DNA from: Paragonimus skrjabini miyazakii
Taxonomy: Eukaryota > Platyhelminthes > Trematoda > Plagiorchiida > Troglotrematidae
Assembly (NCBI GenBank): GCA_014338405.1
Contig: JTDE01000139.1
Coordinates: forward strand, 296,460-360,459
Direction: 5' to 3'
Length of the DNA stretch: 64,000 nt
This document shows positions 10,688 through 24,800 of the stretch, piece after piece. The stretch's first letter is position 1; every line of letters starts with the position of its first letter. The notes below the pieces were generated by a model. That model had not been told where the DNA came from. It searched no databases and saw only the letters and a program-made list of their open reading frames with translations. A program made the translations under genes and the position numbers.

Positions 10688-10748
10688 TGTGCGTTAGTGG
10701 TAGAGCGTGTGCGTAAGACAGTTGAAGTAGAAGGTCGAACGATCAGCT
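10688..10748 (+). other. Possible second decayed tRNA-like fragment
   Basis: GTTAGTGGTAGAGCG resembles a tRNA D arm (A box), and GGTCGAACGATC about 35 bases later resembles a weak B box. No folded acceptor was found. It may be a remnant of another pol III-type SINE in the opposite orientation to its neighbour. Confidence 0.3.
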
Positions 10749-10964
10749 GTGGAGTGAACGGATGACTAAGATGGGGCCGTTGGGTTTTAGAAAATGCTGT
10801 CGACCGGGTGACAGTTGCGTCTTTCTGCTGGTTACCACCTAACTACATACCCGCAGCTCCAGCTCTTGTGAACTTTCAGTCTAGTGGAGAAGAGTTGGCC
10901 GAGCATAACATACAACTCTAGTATCCTCTATCGGCCGTAACTAATGCACAATTCTAACAAACTT

Positions 10965-13128
10965 AGCCATCATCACCATGATCAGCAACACAACAGCGGT
11001 TCTCGCTGAGACCGAACCACCAAACAACCATGGAAAAGAGCAAAGCTTATATAAGAGGGATGAATAAGAAAAAAGAGGTGGACGAGAAGGCACTTGACCA
11101 CTAAAAACAGCTACGTCCATATTCAAATATACAACATCAAATTGCCTACACCTTGCAAACAAATAACCGAGCTGTAAGTGAAAGTGAGGCGTCATCAGCA
11201 AGACAGCTTCCTTACGACTTTCACTGCCCCGCGTCATTAAGTGTACTTACTTTACAACTAGCTCGGCCAAACAACAACAACTTTCATGACACTGAGTTCG
11301 ACTAGTCACCATCTCACCTAACGTCTCAAGCCACCGACTCTGTGAGTCACGAGGACCCCAGCCCGGCAGACGAATCCGATCCCTAGTGGCCAATCTCTTC
11401 CTCAACGATTTCATTTATCTACGTCAGATCATAATCTGTTCAACTCGCGCCGTGCATCAATCGGCCGTGACGTCGGCAACCAGTGCTCGATGTGACAAAC
11501 GAAAAACTGGTATCCTCGGCACAGAACCTAATCAACTAAGTCTGTGCAAATTTGGTGATTGGGCAAAAGAATCCGCTTGGCCCTTACTACCAAATGCCTG
11601 CCTCTCAACCTCCTCGTTACTTACGCATTAGTGACACTCGACGTGAGTGTTCTAAAGCAAACATCCGTGATCACATACCTGGAGACGGCTCATGTCTTCT
11701 ATCCTAGGTGCCTAAGATTCGCCACCGTGAAGTAATACAGCCCTCACTGTTGCCTTATATATCAGACCGTTAAACCTCAAAGATATATCTCTGTATAGCC
11801 AGAGGTTCCAAGATTAGCGACCACAGCTCTAGCCTTAGAGGTACAAGCTTCAGTTTCATTTCCCGCACTCCAGCCAACACTGATGCAGCCTCCAAAGTAC
11901 ATAAACCGGTCAGCAACCTCCATGAATTGTTTATCCAACATCAGATCTATCTATCTTGCCATCTTGCAGAAGCACTTTGCACTTTGATGCTGCAAAATAC
12001 ATTCATAAATATCTGCCATAGTACGAATAGCGCATGGCATTGTTTGTGCTGCTAAAAATTTGTCAGAAAGCGTCATCTTGTGTCAGCATACTCAAGATCG
12101 AGCAATCTTCCACCAGCTAGGTGGTTCACATTGGCCTAACTTTAGTGTTACAGGTTATCTTTCATTATTTCGTCTATCACAAAACTATACAAAAATGGGG
12201 AATGTGGACTGCTTTGACATACGCCGTTCATGATGCTAAAACTGTCAGACAATTCACCGTAAACCCTAATCTGAGCTGAAGTATGGGAATACAGCGCTGA
12301 CAGTATGTTCACATACTTCGTCGGTACACCCCTGCGTTTAAGCGACTCTGAAAGTGCAGATCAATCCGCCGAATCGAATGCACTTGTTTGGCCAACAAAT
12401 GCGGCGGCTGTTGACCGACGGTATGCACGAAGCTGTTCCAGACTTTGGCGAAGAGTAAAAGTGTTATGTATACATCATTATCCAGGATGAACCCCGGCCT
12501 GTTCTTCCCTAATGTTTGCCTCCTGTGCTGCGGTCAGTCGACAAGGTATATTAGGTCCCGGAATCCTAGTAATAACTCGAGTCAAGCTAATTCTTCCGTT
12601 ATTCGCAATAGTCCAGGATTACACTCCTGGATTTAAGACATTATCGAGTGACTCGAACAAGAAGGAGTGGTATCCGTCGTCCACACAAGTGGAGATAACT
12701 GCGTCAGGGTCTCTACTAAAGCCTCTCCATCTGTTTTGTTAAGTGTCGGCAAGCAATCAGCTGGGCCAGCAGCCCTATAACGTTTGGGAACTGAAGTATA
12801 ATTGCGAATCTCAGTCTATATATGCCTTATTACAAGTTTGTAGCGGCAACATAGTAGAAGTAAGAGGTTAGCCAAAATGACTCTCAAACTGTTCCGTCCA
12901 TTACCCTAAACTTCTAGACTTGTTATAAATGAGTACGCCATCTGCCTGGCTGGAAGATGGTCGTCTGAGGCCAGTAATACGAATAAGTTTTAACAGTCTG
13001 TCAGAGCTCCGTGAAACAAAACCGGTTTCCATTTCCCTCAATGCATCCATTAACCAAACCTCAGTTGCAATGGGTATCTCTCCTAAACATATTATGCAAA
13101 CCGCTAGAAGGGATGTTCCATCTGGCAT
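10965..13128 (-). pseudogene. RTE-type LINE, 3' two-thirds, heavily mutated
   Basis: Read on the minus strand, matches appear in order. First comes the endonuclease-RT linker (12901-13128: KLIRITG, NKSR, then WTEQFESHFG). RT finger and palm follow: ISLT, ANIREEQAG (near 12.54 kb), TFTLRQ, SAFDSAD with a TGA, VPTKYVNILSALYSHTSAQ, and PHSPFLYSFVIDEIM (near 12.17 kb). Then come the palm YAD (the second D lost), DRFMYFGGCIS, and the C-terminal LPGWGPRDSQSRWLETLGEM near 11.35 kb. A GATGATGG-type tail lies near 10.97 kb. Several stops and frameshifts are present and the metal-binding residues are damaged. The endonuclease was not found upstream. The plus-strand frames in this interval are shadows. 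Confidence 0.72.
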
Positions 13129-13391
13129 TTATCAGTTACAGGAATCACTCTGACGTTTAATGTTTGTTCAACTTGCAACCTTCCGTGCCGTATGATATAA
13201 TACCTGCTTCACGAATGAGACATGGCTCTAGCAGCTATTAGGATCGTCGAAATGCGAACTGCTAAGCTTGCTTTCTAGATTGGTTTGGTACACATGCGTT
13301 ACTGACGGTATAGCCGGTTTCAAACCAGCCAGTCGTTACTGTCTTTACCTGGCAAAAATTAAGAACGAAAGGACAACGTACCAACGCATGT

Positions 13392-13779
13392 ATGGTGAAA
13401 ATCTACTCGATTAACCGCTTATCCCAACCCAGACAAAATATGAGGTTTAGCAAGGGACCAATCGTAAAGTCGCATTGAAGATACTACATCAGAAATGGAC
13501 AAACAGTCTCAATGTTACGCCTTCTGTTATTCCCTTATTTCTTTGTTCCGTATTGCACCAATCAATGTACAGTTTGTGACTTCGTATGTGTCAATAGGAT
13601 CAGCCAGTGAATGACTATGATTGCTTTAATACTGTTGTACATCCATAAATTCGGCTTCTCATGAATATGAACTGCCTACTGCAACCAGAACAAGGTCTTC
13701 TCCTCATCACTTCCGTGGGAGGTTTCAATGCGAGTACCATTTCTAGGGCTATTCGAAGTCCCTAATTCCGAGTATAACA
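13392..13779 (+). repeat. Left arm of large inverted repeat
   Basis: Reverse complement of 17547-17938. In a ~120-base stretch compared by eye (from GTCGCATTGAAGATACTACA) about 84% of positions agree; the outer ~60 bases are weaker. No coding frame was recognised. It lies just upstream, in element sense, of the minus-strand RTE LINE. Confidence 0.75.
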
Positions 13780-16700
13780 GCATGATCCGAATCCATGTAT
13801 ATGCTCAAATATTAACGATAGTCCTGAATGAAAGCATGCCATCTATAATTGACGGCTGTGATTTACTTGAGACCTGGCATGATTCGGAGGAGGGTACCAG
13901 GTAGAGCAGTGACGTGTACGATGTTTAAAACTGACGCCTGTTAAAAATAGGATATGCACAGTGCACAGCTGTAATAGTCGCTCGCCATTATTCGGGTTAT
14001 GTGGTGCTATCCCAAACCTGCCATCTAAAAGACACTCGGTCTCACTGAGGCGACCTACCTAGGCAAGTACATCTCCCGTCAGATCGACTATACCAGAACC
14101 ACGTGTCGACCGAAGGAGTGCGCCAAGATTCGAGTAAAAGGCATCCTTCACACCGAGGTCACTACTGTCAGCTAGAGCATAAGGAGACACTGAAAAATTC
14201 CCGAAGGTTTGGCATCTGAATTTGACTTTAATAAAACCATGAAGTCGGTGCAAAGTCTACTGCTAACATGAATCCAATCGACCGATGCGTTAATGGCCTT
14301 CGAGCTAAAACTCTACCTATTCTAGCCTAACCGGTAGCGGCGACCGTGGAAACAGCTGAAGTGTGTATCGGGTAGAAAATGTGGGTGCTGGTAATTCCAT
14401 GTTGACCACTATCCTGGATTCTAATTTCTGAGGTGCAGCACACATCGCCATTCAACCAGACTAACCTCCGTACGAGTGTGGCCTAATGACCCACCTGTTC
14501 TATAGTGCGAATTTTGACAGCACCCATATTACTTCGCCTTCTGGGTCTAAACAATGGAAGAGGGGGTCGGAGGCTGGACAGTAAGAGATGGAACCAACCG
14601 TCCTGGTGTTGCTATAACTACCCACGGTTTTTGTGGCACACTTGTTGGAAAAGTTGCCAACCTTTCTCCAACCCTTAACCTGGAGGACTAGGAGACTATG
14701 GTTTGTCATACCTCTACCTACTGGCCTGCCTGGTATGAGTGACTCCATTGGTGTGGTCACCACACCACTCGAGGTGCGCTAACGGTTACACTGCGCCAAG
14801 GTTCAATCTCGTTTTGACAAATATGAACCTAGTCCCTGACTACATACTAGTATTCGTCGACCACATCATGAACCCTAATGGCCAGCAGGTCACCGGAGCA
14901 GTTCGCATGTCTGGTTGGTCAGGACAGGCTAACTATAGTTCAACTCCTGGTCAGCATATAACCGAACTGACAATTGTCACATTGAAGGACAATCATAAAT
15001 CCGTTCTTGAGCATCATCACTGCGTTGCTTGAGCACTATTGGTGTCATTAGTGTGATCTTCAAACTCACTTCACGATGCGGTGCTTCGTAAAAGGGGTGA
15101 AGAATAAATAACATTTTTGTTAACCGAGTATACGACTGAAATATAATAGTTTGGCAACGTACGTTGCACTATCAGTTAGCACATTTTTAAGTAATTAAGC
15201 CCCCGAGATTGCAGCTAGAAGTCCACATATCTCACATTGTCCTCTTGATTCTTAGTGCAACGTTTGAACATCATGGATCCTGTATACCGTACTTGTACCC
15301 ACATCCACACAAAACATATACAGTCCCTGAGGATTTTATCAGTTCCTGTCAAGGAGTTTCTTCACAATCACCTGGAAAGTTGACTCATACCCAGAAAAAT
15401 TAATTTGCTTAATATTTGTGCGTGAAATTAAGTCCCAATATATCTTAACAGACTAATATTAACGTGTTACAACCTTTGCTTTCTCGTCTATAGAGCTTTG
15501 TTACTTCGTGGCATCCACACAGTACAGATAACCTGCTTTCTGTAACTGTTATGTTGCCTCACTGGCAGAACTCATCAAGAGTTTGCTGAGAGGTGACACT
15601 TTCATAACAGGACTTATGACCATTCAGGTGAACAACTTATTTATGGATATGCAAAGCCGTGTTTTTCTTTGTGCTGATGCAGACAATGCGAGCACTGATG
15701 ACTGACGTGAGAGAAAGTATCCGCCTCACTTTGCCGGAAGACTAAGTAAATGGTCAACACCATGTCTGGACAACGTGCCTAACGGGCAACTACAGGTTAA
15801 CTTGCTCGGGTAGTATGTTTGCAGCGTAAACGTAATGCTGGATTAGTTAGAAAATTATCATGTTCGCCATGACACTAGCACATCGGTATTTTCGGTTGTT
15901 CTACAAACGACTACCTTTTGATAAGTCAATGTAAAAACCACGCAACGGTCGCACTCCATTACTGAGGTCGCTAGTGTACGTTTTTCAGGTCATATGACTA
16001 TAATCACGCAGTACGTTTTGTGATAGACTTGCCGCACATCAATAAATGAAATTACCACGTTTGGTGGCGAAACAGTTGCAACTTTAGTGGCAAACCCAGT
16101 GAACAGCCGAACTCCGATAGGCTAGTATTATGAGTCGAAATTGGTGCCTAAACAATTACAACTCAAATGGCAAGCTCGGCGAACAGCCGAACTCCGATAG
16201 CCTGGTGTTGTGAGCCAAGAAGGCAGACGGCAAAATTGTTGTTTTTTTGAGAAAGCAACTCATGGGTTAAGCCTTTAAACACAACCACAAACAAAACCAC
16301 TCATTTGCCGCGGCACTTAGTCCCGGACAGTCTCCTTTGTCACAGACGACGATGTTCAGTTCCTTTACGTAGCAAGGACCATTTTGGGTGATGCTACCCT
16401 CCGATGTTTCTTCCTGCATTTTTCCTGCGGCTTGTTCGATGTCAAACTATGTGCTCTGGTCGTACTACTGAATAGCCATGGTGAGAGTAGTATAATACGA
16501 TCGCTTGTCACTACTACATTAGTCTACTACTCTCTCTGCCGTCTATGGTGGTGGTCCAGTCTGAGCCGCCATATTTAAACCGTCATTTGAATTTGTTCGA
16601 ATTGCTTTGAGATGGATCATAAATTACAATCGGTCGCAAACGGCGATGAAAATTCCTTCAGTTGGACTAACTAACGAGGGTAATGCATTGGACAGTGCGG

Positions 16701-17546
16701 CAAACACTGACTGGATGAGTAACCGGTTTCATAGAAGGTCAACCAAAGAACAGTTATTGGGATTGCCACAGCAAAAGAAGTCCTCCAATTCATTCTGGAA
16801 GAGAGGTTACCTAAAATGACGGCGAGATGGGGTGAGGTGAAAGCACGTCGAATATCGTACGCTAGATCTTTCCCCTGATAGCAACCAGAACCAACTGGTG
16901 CGGCACGCGCAAGAAAATGTGCATCACTATGAATAACGTTCGTTGTATGCGCTGGTTGGCGCCTATGAAAGGTGGAACCGAGTATATAGTATAGATCATT
17001 CTCCAAAATGAAAGGTCAAGCACGATGACGAGCGAATACACACGGAATTACATGGGAAAAGCAACGTTATATTGAGAGAGAGGGTGGATAAAAGCTGCGT
17101 GCAACGGAACAATCGATTTAAGACAGATTAGTAAGAAAATCCGTTGGCTACTTTGAAAGATCTTGATGACTATGTTCAGTGGTTCTGTTTTATTCACCTG
17201 ACAGTGAACGCATGATATGATTTGAGGCATCCGAAGGTTGTAACTTCCAGTCACCAATCTGATGCAGCATCCACGATCGGAATTTCTTTTATATCGTTAA
17301 CTTCAGTCTTCACATAACAGGTTAGATTATGCAAACTGGTCAACTAATAACGCTCTCTGAATAATATAACCGACATCCCTCGACAAAACACAGTTTATTA
17401 CACTGAAGTGTCAACCTTGGGTTTGACATGTAAATGTATTTTGCTGTTAATGTGCCTAAAGCACCGGTTCCACAAAAGTGATTCTCTGGGCAAACAGTAA
17501 ATGTAATCGAACCTAAAAAGGAAAACCGAGGAATAAACGGCAAAGT
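13780..17546. other. Interior between the large inverted arms
   Basis: About 3.8 kb. Open frames reach 97-111 codons (14739-15032 plus, 16671-17006 minus) but show no transposase, integrase or RT motif. An 80-base tandem duplication lies at 16061-16220. No tRNA was found. Confidence 0.4.
16061..16220 (+). repeat. Two-unit 80-base tandem duplication
   Basis: 16061-16140 and 16141-16220 align without gaps with 18 differences (about 77% identity). The block GAACAGCCGAACTCCGATAG is identical in both. Confidence 0.85.
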
Positions 17547-17938
17547 TGTAATACTCGGAATTAAGGACTTCGAATAACCCCAGAAATCGTACTCGGATTG
17601 AAACCTCCCACGGAAGTACTAAGAAGAAGACCTCGCACTGGTTGCAGTAAGCAGTTCATATTCGTGAGACAAGAAGCTGAACTTGTGGATGTACAACAGT
17701 ATTAAAGAAAACATAGTCACTCATTATCTAACCATATGTACACATACAAAGTCACAAACTGAACGTTAATTGGCGCAGTACGGAGCAAAGAAGTAGGCGA
17801 ATAACAGATGGCGTAACACTAAGGCGGGTTGTCCAATCCTGATGTAGTATCTTCAGTGCGACGATTGAATTGGTCTCTTGTTAGAACTTCTATTGTGTCA
17901 GGGTTCGAATAAGTGGTGAATCGATTGGATTTTCATCA
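17547..17938 (-). repeat. Right arm of large inverted repeat
   Basis: Inverted partner of 13392-13779. The conserved core includes reverse complements of ACTTCCGTGGGAGGTTTCAA and AATACTGTTGTACATCCA. No third copy was seen in the window and no target-site duplication was found outside the arms. Confidence 0.75.
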
Positions 17939-20900
17939 CAAAAGTATATAATAATAGTATTAAAAACAAATCCCCAACTATTCATGCATAGATTAACCGA
18001 ACATTTTTCCGCGGGTCATCGGTCATGTCAACGCCTGGCAATATGTTGATTATTTCATCCGTGTTCTATTTTTTAATCCAGCGTTGTGAAATAAACTTAG
18101 CGACAAAGACCTCCTTACTGCATAGAAGCAGCATTATATCGAAAAATGTCATTGACGAAGCTGCAATCTACCACCATTCGAAAGTAAACCTAACAAAGTC
18201 GACCCTTACGAGATTTATTTACTGAAGTTGTCATGTTGCTCGTATATATTTTGCTCGCCTAAACATGTAAACCTTATATCTGGAGCATGTTCCTCTGGAG
18301 ATTTAGCATGTTGATCCTTTAATTTGCGCGATCACAATAATTGCATCGATCCATTTGCTTATTGGTCAATAGGACCAATCTTCCGTTTCAGCTGACCCAA
18401 TCGACGGCAACACGTGACATATACCCACACAAAATTGTGCACACGATCGAAGTGTTGCTCTGATCGAACTCTAGAGGTTTCTATGAGGATTTCAACCGGT
18501 TTTGCCTCCATCGCCTGATCAGAATAGCAGAATGAGCTTCAGTAGGCTGTATAGTCCGATGATTTCTTTGTGGATGTGTATAACTCTAATATTTGAATGA
18601 ATAATCACTCTTCTGTTCGTTAATTTTCTAGTAACCCCATTGAGACAGTAGACTGATAAACACGTGTTCATAGTGTGTGTTCCCTCTTCTCGCATCGCAT
18701 TAACAGTTGATAGTACGTCGATTGCTTCGAAAAGTTCTCAGCTAACGACATGTTACTGTGCACAGGACGCACTAAACTGTTACGTAATCCCAGTTGTTCT
18801 GTTGATGTGAAATGCTCATTGTCTGGCTAAATTTACATTTATTTTGTTTCGACAGGCTACGCAATATCCTTACTGGCGTAGTTTGCTTCAAACTATCCAA
18901 TATTAGTTCGTATGATCTTCGCACAAAACTATCGTCGTACAGTACTATCCTCTCACGATGTTGGCAAGCTTTCAGTTGCAGTTTACACTCTTTGTGAAGC
19001 AGTTTCAAGTAACAGTATTCATAAAGTTGCTTCAACCAATGTTTCATGCGTAACCGTTACGTCAATAATAACTCGCGAAGATCGCAGCATATAGACAGAG
19101 ACCTGCGTGTTCAGGTTAACCATTAATTAATAATCCCTAATTTTGCAGTTTATTAGATTATAATGTCACCACTATGCTACCCAAGATGAAAACTGTTACC
19201 AGGCGGAATAACTTATACCTTTCCAGGGCCAGTTGGAGGCAGTAAGTTATATGGTCACCACCCATGAAAATGCTAATCAGCTAGATGTTTGAATAAAATG
19301 GGGTTACGATTTGAAATGTGAGTGATTTAGCATTATTGGGCTCAAGTAAGTTCTTAATGATTATTTAGTCAGTCCACACTACATTCGCATGTCAGGTCCT
19401 CCTAGCCAAATAAAGCTTTAACTGTTATTTTCTAATTCAGTAACAGCGCACTTAAGCAGAAGAAGTAGCTGCTTTCAGTGAAAGGTTAACATAATGAGAA
19501 AAGAGCCCTCATACCCAAAGTGCATGCAATTGCCTGTGCAAACGTGTGTAAAATGGGGACAGTAATTTCAAGTCTGCAGTCTTCCATTGACTACAAACAA
19601 AACACGAGATGAGCAGCGGGGTAGACTGTTTGTGATTAGCGTTTACCGTCGATTAACTCAATACGGTATGTTTGATAGTAACGGTAGGGTCAGGTACCCT
19701 ACTGATGTGTGTTCCAATATGTGGCTATGGGACTAGATTGTGACTGTTCGACTGCGCGTTTCGGGCTGTAAAAAAGGCGAGACTAATTTTGGTACGCTGA
19801 GTTAACTAACGTGGATTTCAGTTGCCCCGCAGCTAGCGCTGAAATAGGATCCAGTCCAGAAATTTGTGCTTAAACATGCAGAAACTGCACCTCTAAATCA
19901 AAGTGCTCAATTTTACGCTTTATGAACAACGTAAGATCTCGCGATAGTACACGGAGTAATACTTTGTCCAAGTTCAAAGAAAATGATTGTGAACGTATCA
20001 TTGTGGATTAATTCGAAACTCTCAAGCAGGCTTCGTCAGATTGATCTGTTTGAGTAGCATATCCAGCCTCATTCTTCTCTGCTTCTTTGCAATCCGTACA
20101 GAATTGGCTTCAAAACCAGACCGCTCATCATACGTCAATCGGTCGGGAATAATACTACCTTTGCAAGATTAATTTCTCATTCACCGAGTAAAATGTGTGC
20201 AGTGTCCCCGTTATTAACTGCTTGAGGTTGCAATAAGATCTTAGGTGTTGTGATCCGATTTATACATACAATATTCCAAAAGTATCTCGGGTATTCACAA
20301 GTGTCTATGTATTTAGCAAGAAACCGTAGACTAGCTGTCATTTCATCCAGACTTATGCCATACTTACTGCACTTATTAGGTTCCCTGACAAGACTCACTG
20401 TTCAAGTGGGTGCTGGACTGCCGTGTAGCATTGAATTGATTGGGTTCATTGACCACCCGTCACCCGTTTACATCCTTAATGATTCCCGAGTAAAATTTTT
20501 GTTATGTTTGATGTGCTTAGCCTGACGATAAGTAAATAAAAACGGGCTTGTTTGATATATAGTATTTTTGTGACTTTTTACTATCAAGTTTATCCGGTCT
20601 AAGTGCGGAAAAGTATACAAAGCATTGTTTTGTCCCCATCTTGGGAATGTTCGCGCTGTAAGCCTAGGCCTTCGGCTTAAAATGTTTCACTTTGGTCGCT
20701 ATTGCTGATGAACCAGGCTTTCACTTGGCAAATTGTACGTGAGATTCTAACCTCTTAATCCACACTCCACCATGCCACTATTGTTCAGCAAGTATACAGT
20801 TCTCACAGCCAGATAACCTGTTGACCTGAAAAAGTATCATAATCACACGACCATAAATTAACACGCGTATCAACTGTCGCGTAAGTTTTATACGTAGCTG

Positions 20901-21465
20901 TGGTGATTAACTGAAGTATCACAAAGTTCTCATCTAATTACCGTTGTTAAACGTCTGTCGGTAAGTTGATCACAATGTTTGCGCAAACATGCCTGTTTCT
21001 CAGCTGTGTACTTATTGGCTCAAGTGTGGTATGCACATGACACCACAAGCTGATCGATATAACGATTTGGTAATCCTACAGTTAGAATTGAGTGAGCATT
21101 CATTGGCGCATTCTGAACCATTAACCCAAGCTCTCGGACCGAACTGACCAACCAGCAAGTGCATGTGTCACAAGGTTGCGGTCAACTGGTGCATATTAAT
21201 CAACAGTGAGCCTGTAAACCTCGGACGCAAACCTTGACCGGATCAACACAATCTGTTCTGCTCAGACATAAGAAACCTACGTGTTGCGTGTCCTTGGGAC
21301 TGATTCACGTCTACTTGAAGTAAGCTATCCCCTACTCATAATAAGTTGAGCTTAAAACTTGTAAGTTCTTATGATATAGAGTAGCAATTGACAGCAATGC
21401 GTTCTCTGTATCTAAGGGATGATAAGACATTACAAGATATCACCGTTTTTCTCGCCCGCTCATCG
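17939..21465. other. No recognisable feature
   Basis: About 3.5 kb of AT-rich DNA. Overlapping frames at 18772-19094 and 20177-20525 have no family resemblance and overlap on both strands. Confidence 0.4.
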
Positions 21466-21896
21466 GTTCTCATATTCAAGAAATTAGTCAGGGCCCGTTG
21501 CAAAAGTCATAGTGGGGTTAGCTTCACTCCACTCATTACTAAAATTTTGGTATTCGTTATACCTCGTCTCTTCACTGCAGTTCTGAGGGCAGACAACTGG
21601 ATACGACAAAAAAAGATTTTCTGATTGATGAGGTCATGGCAACCAAATCTGTATGTTGTCACACTTTGGAACAGCGTTATAAGCACCACCGGCCTACAAT
21701 TGTTGTTTTTAACAATTGTAAAGCTGTGCTCACTTCTGCCGATCGATCTTCACTTTTAGAATCGGTTAAACTCGTGGGAGTATTAAACAAGTATGTAAAC
21801 ATCCGGATGGCATTTCATTCCTGTACTTCAGCTCAGGTTAAAGTCTGTGGTTTAACAGTTTCAACACCAAACGCCAAGTACCTCAAGCCTGCTTAA
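21466..21896 (+). pseudogene. RTE-type LINE reverse transcriptase fragment
   Basis: Two successive frames carry the RT finger region. The first (to 21624) reads IFKKLVRARC, HSGVSFTPLITKIL. The second (21636-21896) reads LEQRYKHHRPTIVVF, then SADRSSLLESVKLVGV, NKYVNIRMAFHSCTSAQVKV. These align by eye with the same positions of the LINEs at 12.4 and 30.3 kb. The catalytic Asp after IVVF is lost, the link between the two parts is frameshifted, and no palm YADD follows. A dead, short insertion fragment. Confidence 0.68.
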
Positions 21897-24800
21897 TTTC
21901 ATCCTAAAGGAATCAGTGGAGTAATGTATACTGACATCGACCTCTTGACTTGAGAATAACTAACCACATTGATCTAACTGAAGACAAAATGTTGTTGTTT
22001 TACAAAATCCAAGTGTCCAAGTTAATTCTTGACGCTATTTCACGTTCTGCTAAATAAGACGGAATGCATTTTGCATCAAATTTTTTCTACAAGACTGCTG
22101 TGCTCACAGAGATTTGACGTTGAATAACGAAGATATGGGGCTGTTGTGTTATGTATTTTCTAAGTGACATCAGCAGCATCAGATATAATACTTGAGGCAA
22201 AAAATCATAACTCAAAGTCCAGGGCGACATGCTAACCTAGGGCCAAGAGATTTACCTCTGAAGTTTTCAAGTCGCAATCATGAGACGACCGTGGGAGCTT
22301 TATTACCCTACAACAACTAAATTTGGTTGTTCAGGGTAGTGGACGTGAACCACCTTCAGGTATTTGTTCGCCGATGTCTGCGTTCAGTCACTCGCAACAG
22401 GTGGCACCAGCTTATAGATAACGAATAGATAGGAAACCGTTGATTCGTAGAGACCGTCAATCAAGTTGTCTTGTCCAATCAAGTTTACACAAACGTCGGT
22501 AGCTTGGCCAAGTCTTTAGGCTGCCAACCAGTCACCTGCCACACTGAACACTGTATCGATTCTGCGGCTAACTGGCATAAGGTGTGAGGCGGACTGACGA
22601 TGACCTGTTGCAAATAAACGCGGTCAGTCATAAAGGGGTTGACCACTGTAGGTCACGTTAGCTCTTCAAGCTGAGATTCTTGCAACTCACAGAGTTGGGG
22701 GCTGGAGAAATTAAATGGGATGACGACCAGATGGGCTCAACGGTGTGAATATTGTCGTTGCTAGGCTGAGTTGTCTGTGAAGTAAGTAGACTTGGTTACG
22801 AGGTGGTGGTGGAAGCCATGTGGAAGGTATCTTGCTGATTATGCCTTATTTTTACGTGTAACCCGGTTGTTTGTTTTTAAGGAGCAGGCACCTCAAAGCT
22901 TAGTGTTTGAATATTGATAATTATCTTCGGTAGTTAGGTCCACTTCCGATCTTTTTGATGACCAGAACCTGCGTTTTCCTTCACGGTTGAATTACAGTGA
23001 ATTATCGGCTGGAACTACTGATGTACTGCTGTCTATAATGATGATGATAATGAAGGCACTAAGTCAGTGAGCAAGCTTAACAGACATAAATCATACTGTG
23101 ATTATTGAAATGAAGTAGCGATGTCCTATACTAAGCACACCGCTTCTTCCTTTCCTCTAACTAGCATTACCGGACAACTAAGATCATAAATTTATCTGTC
23201 GTAACGTAGAATTTCTTACTAGAACTGGACCGTAACCACATATATGTAGAATGTAATCTATATTAGTTTGAGATACTTTTATGTGTCCATTCTGTTGTCG
23301 TCTGTTTCAACTCTTTTATCATTTTACTCAAACTTGACTGTCTCAGATAGTCACACGAGATGATGCCACATGCTCACTGCGCCTCATTCGGTTTGTGTGT
23401 TACAATCGATCAGTTCACTCACTTAGACCAATCTAGTTTTGCGAACTGACAACGATTGTTGGTCAGACGTTAGAGCAACTCAAATGCACGGATACGAGAT
23501 AAGTCTAACGGTTGGTGGAGATTTGTTTGATAGTTGAATTCCATGATATAAAGGGGTATAAAGCTGGCTGGGGTAAAAGGTGACCGTCGTGTGAAGTGCT
23601 ACCAAGAAGCAAAGTGGCTAGCAGAAAAGACTAATATATAACAAGAAGGTCTGTAACTTTGTTTATTACATATTCTGTGAGCCTTCTTGTTGTTTACAAT
23701 GTTTATACGGAATACAGAGTACAATTCTGAACCTCTTTGTTTATCAGTACGATATAGATCAAAGTTCAGTAACTTAGGGTGCAATCGTTTGGTGTACGTT
23801 AGTCACGTGCAACAGTGTGCTTAGGTGGGCTGACCAAACCGTCACGTTCCCAACGTGCTTCTTTTCAGATGAGTTATGCTATATAGCGAGTAAGTGAAAC
23901 AGTGAAGCGTTGAAGTTTTTACGGATTGCAATAAAGAGACTAATACTACACTCTACGGAGTACAGGGATGCGATAAGCTGAGCGGCTTAGCTTCCCATAA
24001 TTGTTGCCCGTGTTCGCTCCTCGGGGGCACGACGTTCTCCTTTTGTGAACTAGCCTAACAATGGCAGTTTCGAGGTAAACCAGCGACCGTTAGAGATACT
24101 CGAGCATAATGTACTAACCTCTGTTGGGTAACCACTGCGAACAAAAATACTGATGTTTTGTTAAAATCAATCAAGACTATCACTCATAAAATGTGTAGTT
24201 ATTAATTCGTCTTTGGTTTACATTTGAACCGTCTCTAATCAGCAGTCGTAAGCCCTGGCCACTACTATCACAAGAGATTGCCACCGGTTCTCTTCTCAAA
24301 GTAATACAATGTTTACCCCTTACTCTGCTTCGCAAAAGCAGCCAGGCCTCAGAAGTTCAACAGTACGCTGAGTTACTGTGCCGGAACATTCTAATTGTCC
24401 GTCATTTCAATTTTGCGGACCATGCAGTTTATACTTACAGTCTACCACTAATACCAATAAGTAACTACCGTTATAATGAGTTTAGTAATCAAATTTGTCT
24501 CACCTGTTAGACCGTCGTCCATTCTATGGTACTTGTTGATAAGAGAGCTCAGCTGCAAGACAAGTAGAAAACAAACACAGCTGACTGTTACTGTATAGTG
24601 GACGGACACCGTTTGCAATTAACTCGCAAGTAGCTATAATAAATCAGTGTCAAAATTCCTCATATAAGACCACCCAGTATTTTACAGAAGCGTTTGCTGT
24701 CGTACATTACATGATGACCAATTCAGTCAATGATCCACGGAAACGTCGAGACTCAGCAAAATATTTGAATATAACCGGAATGCGGAACAACATCAGGGAA

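Noticed and set aside
12901..13153. Plus-strand 74-codon frame as a gene
   Set aside because: The minus strand carries the RTE linker motif (KLIRITG, WTEQFESHFG), so the plus frame is its shadow.
14749..14768. TGGTGTGG-TCA-CCACACCA hairpin as an origin or binding site
   Set aside because: Eight-base stem only, no neighbouring feature to support a function.
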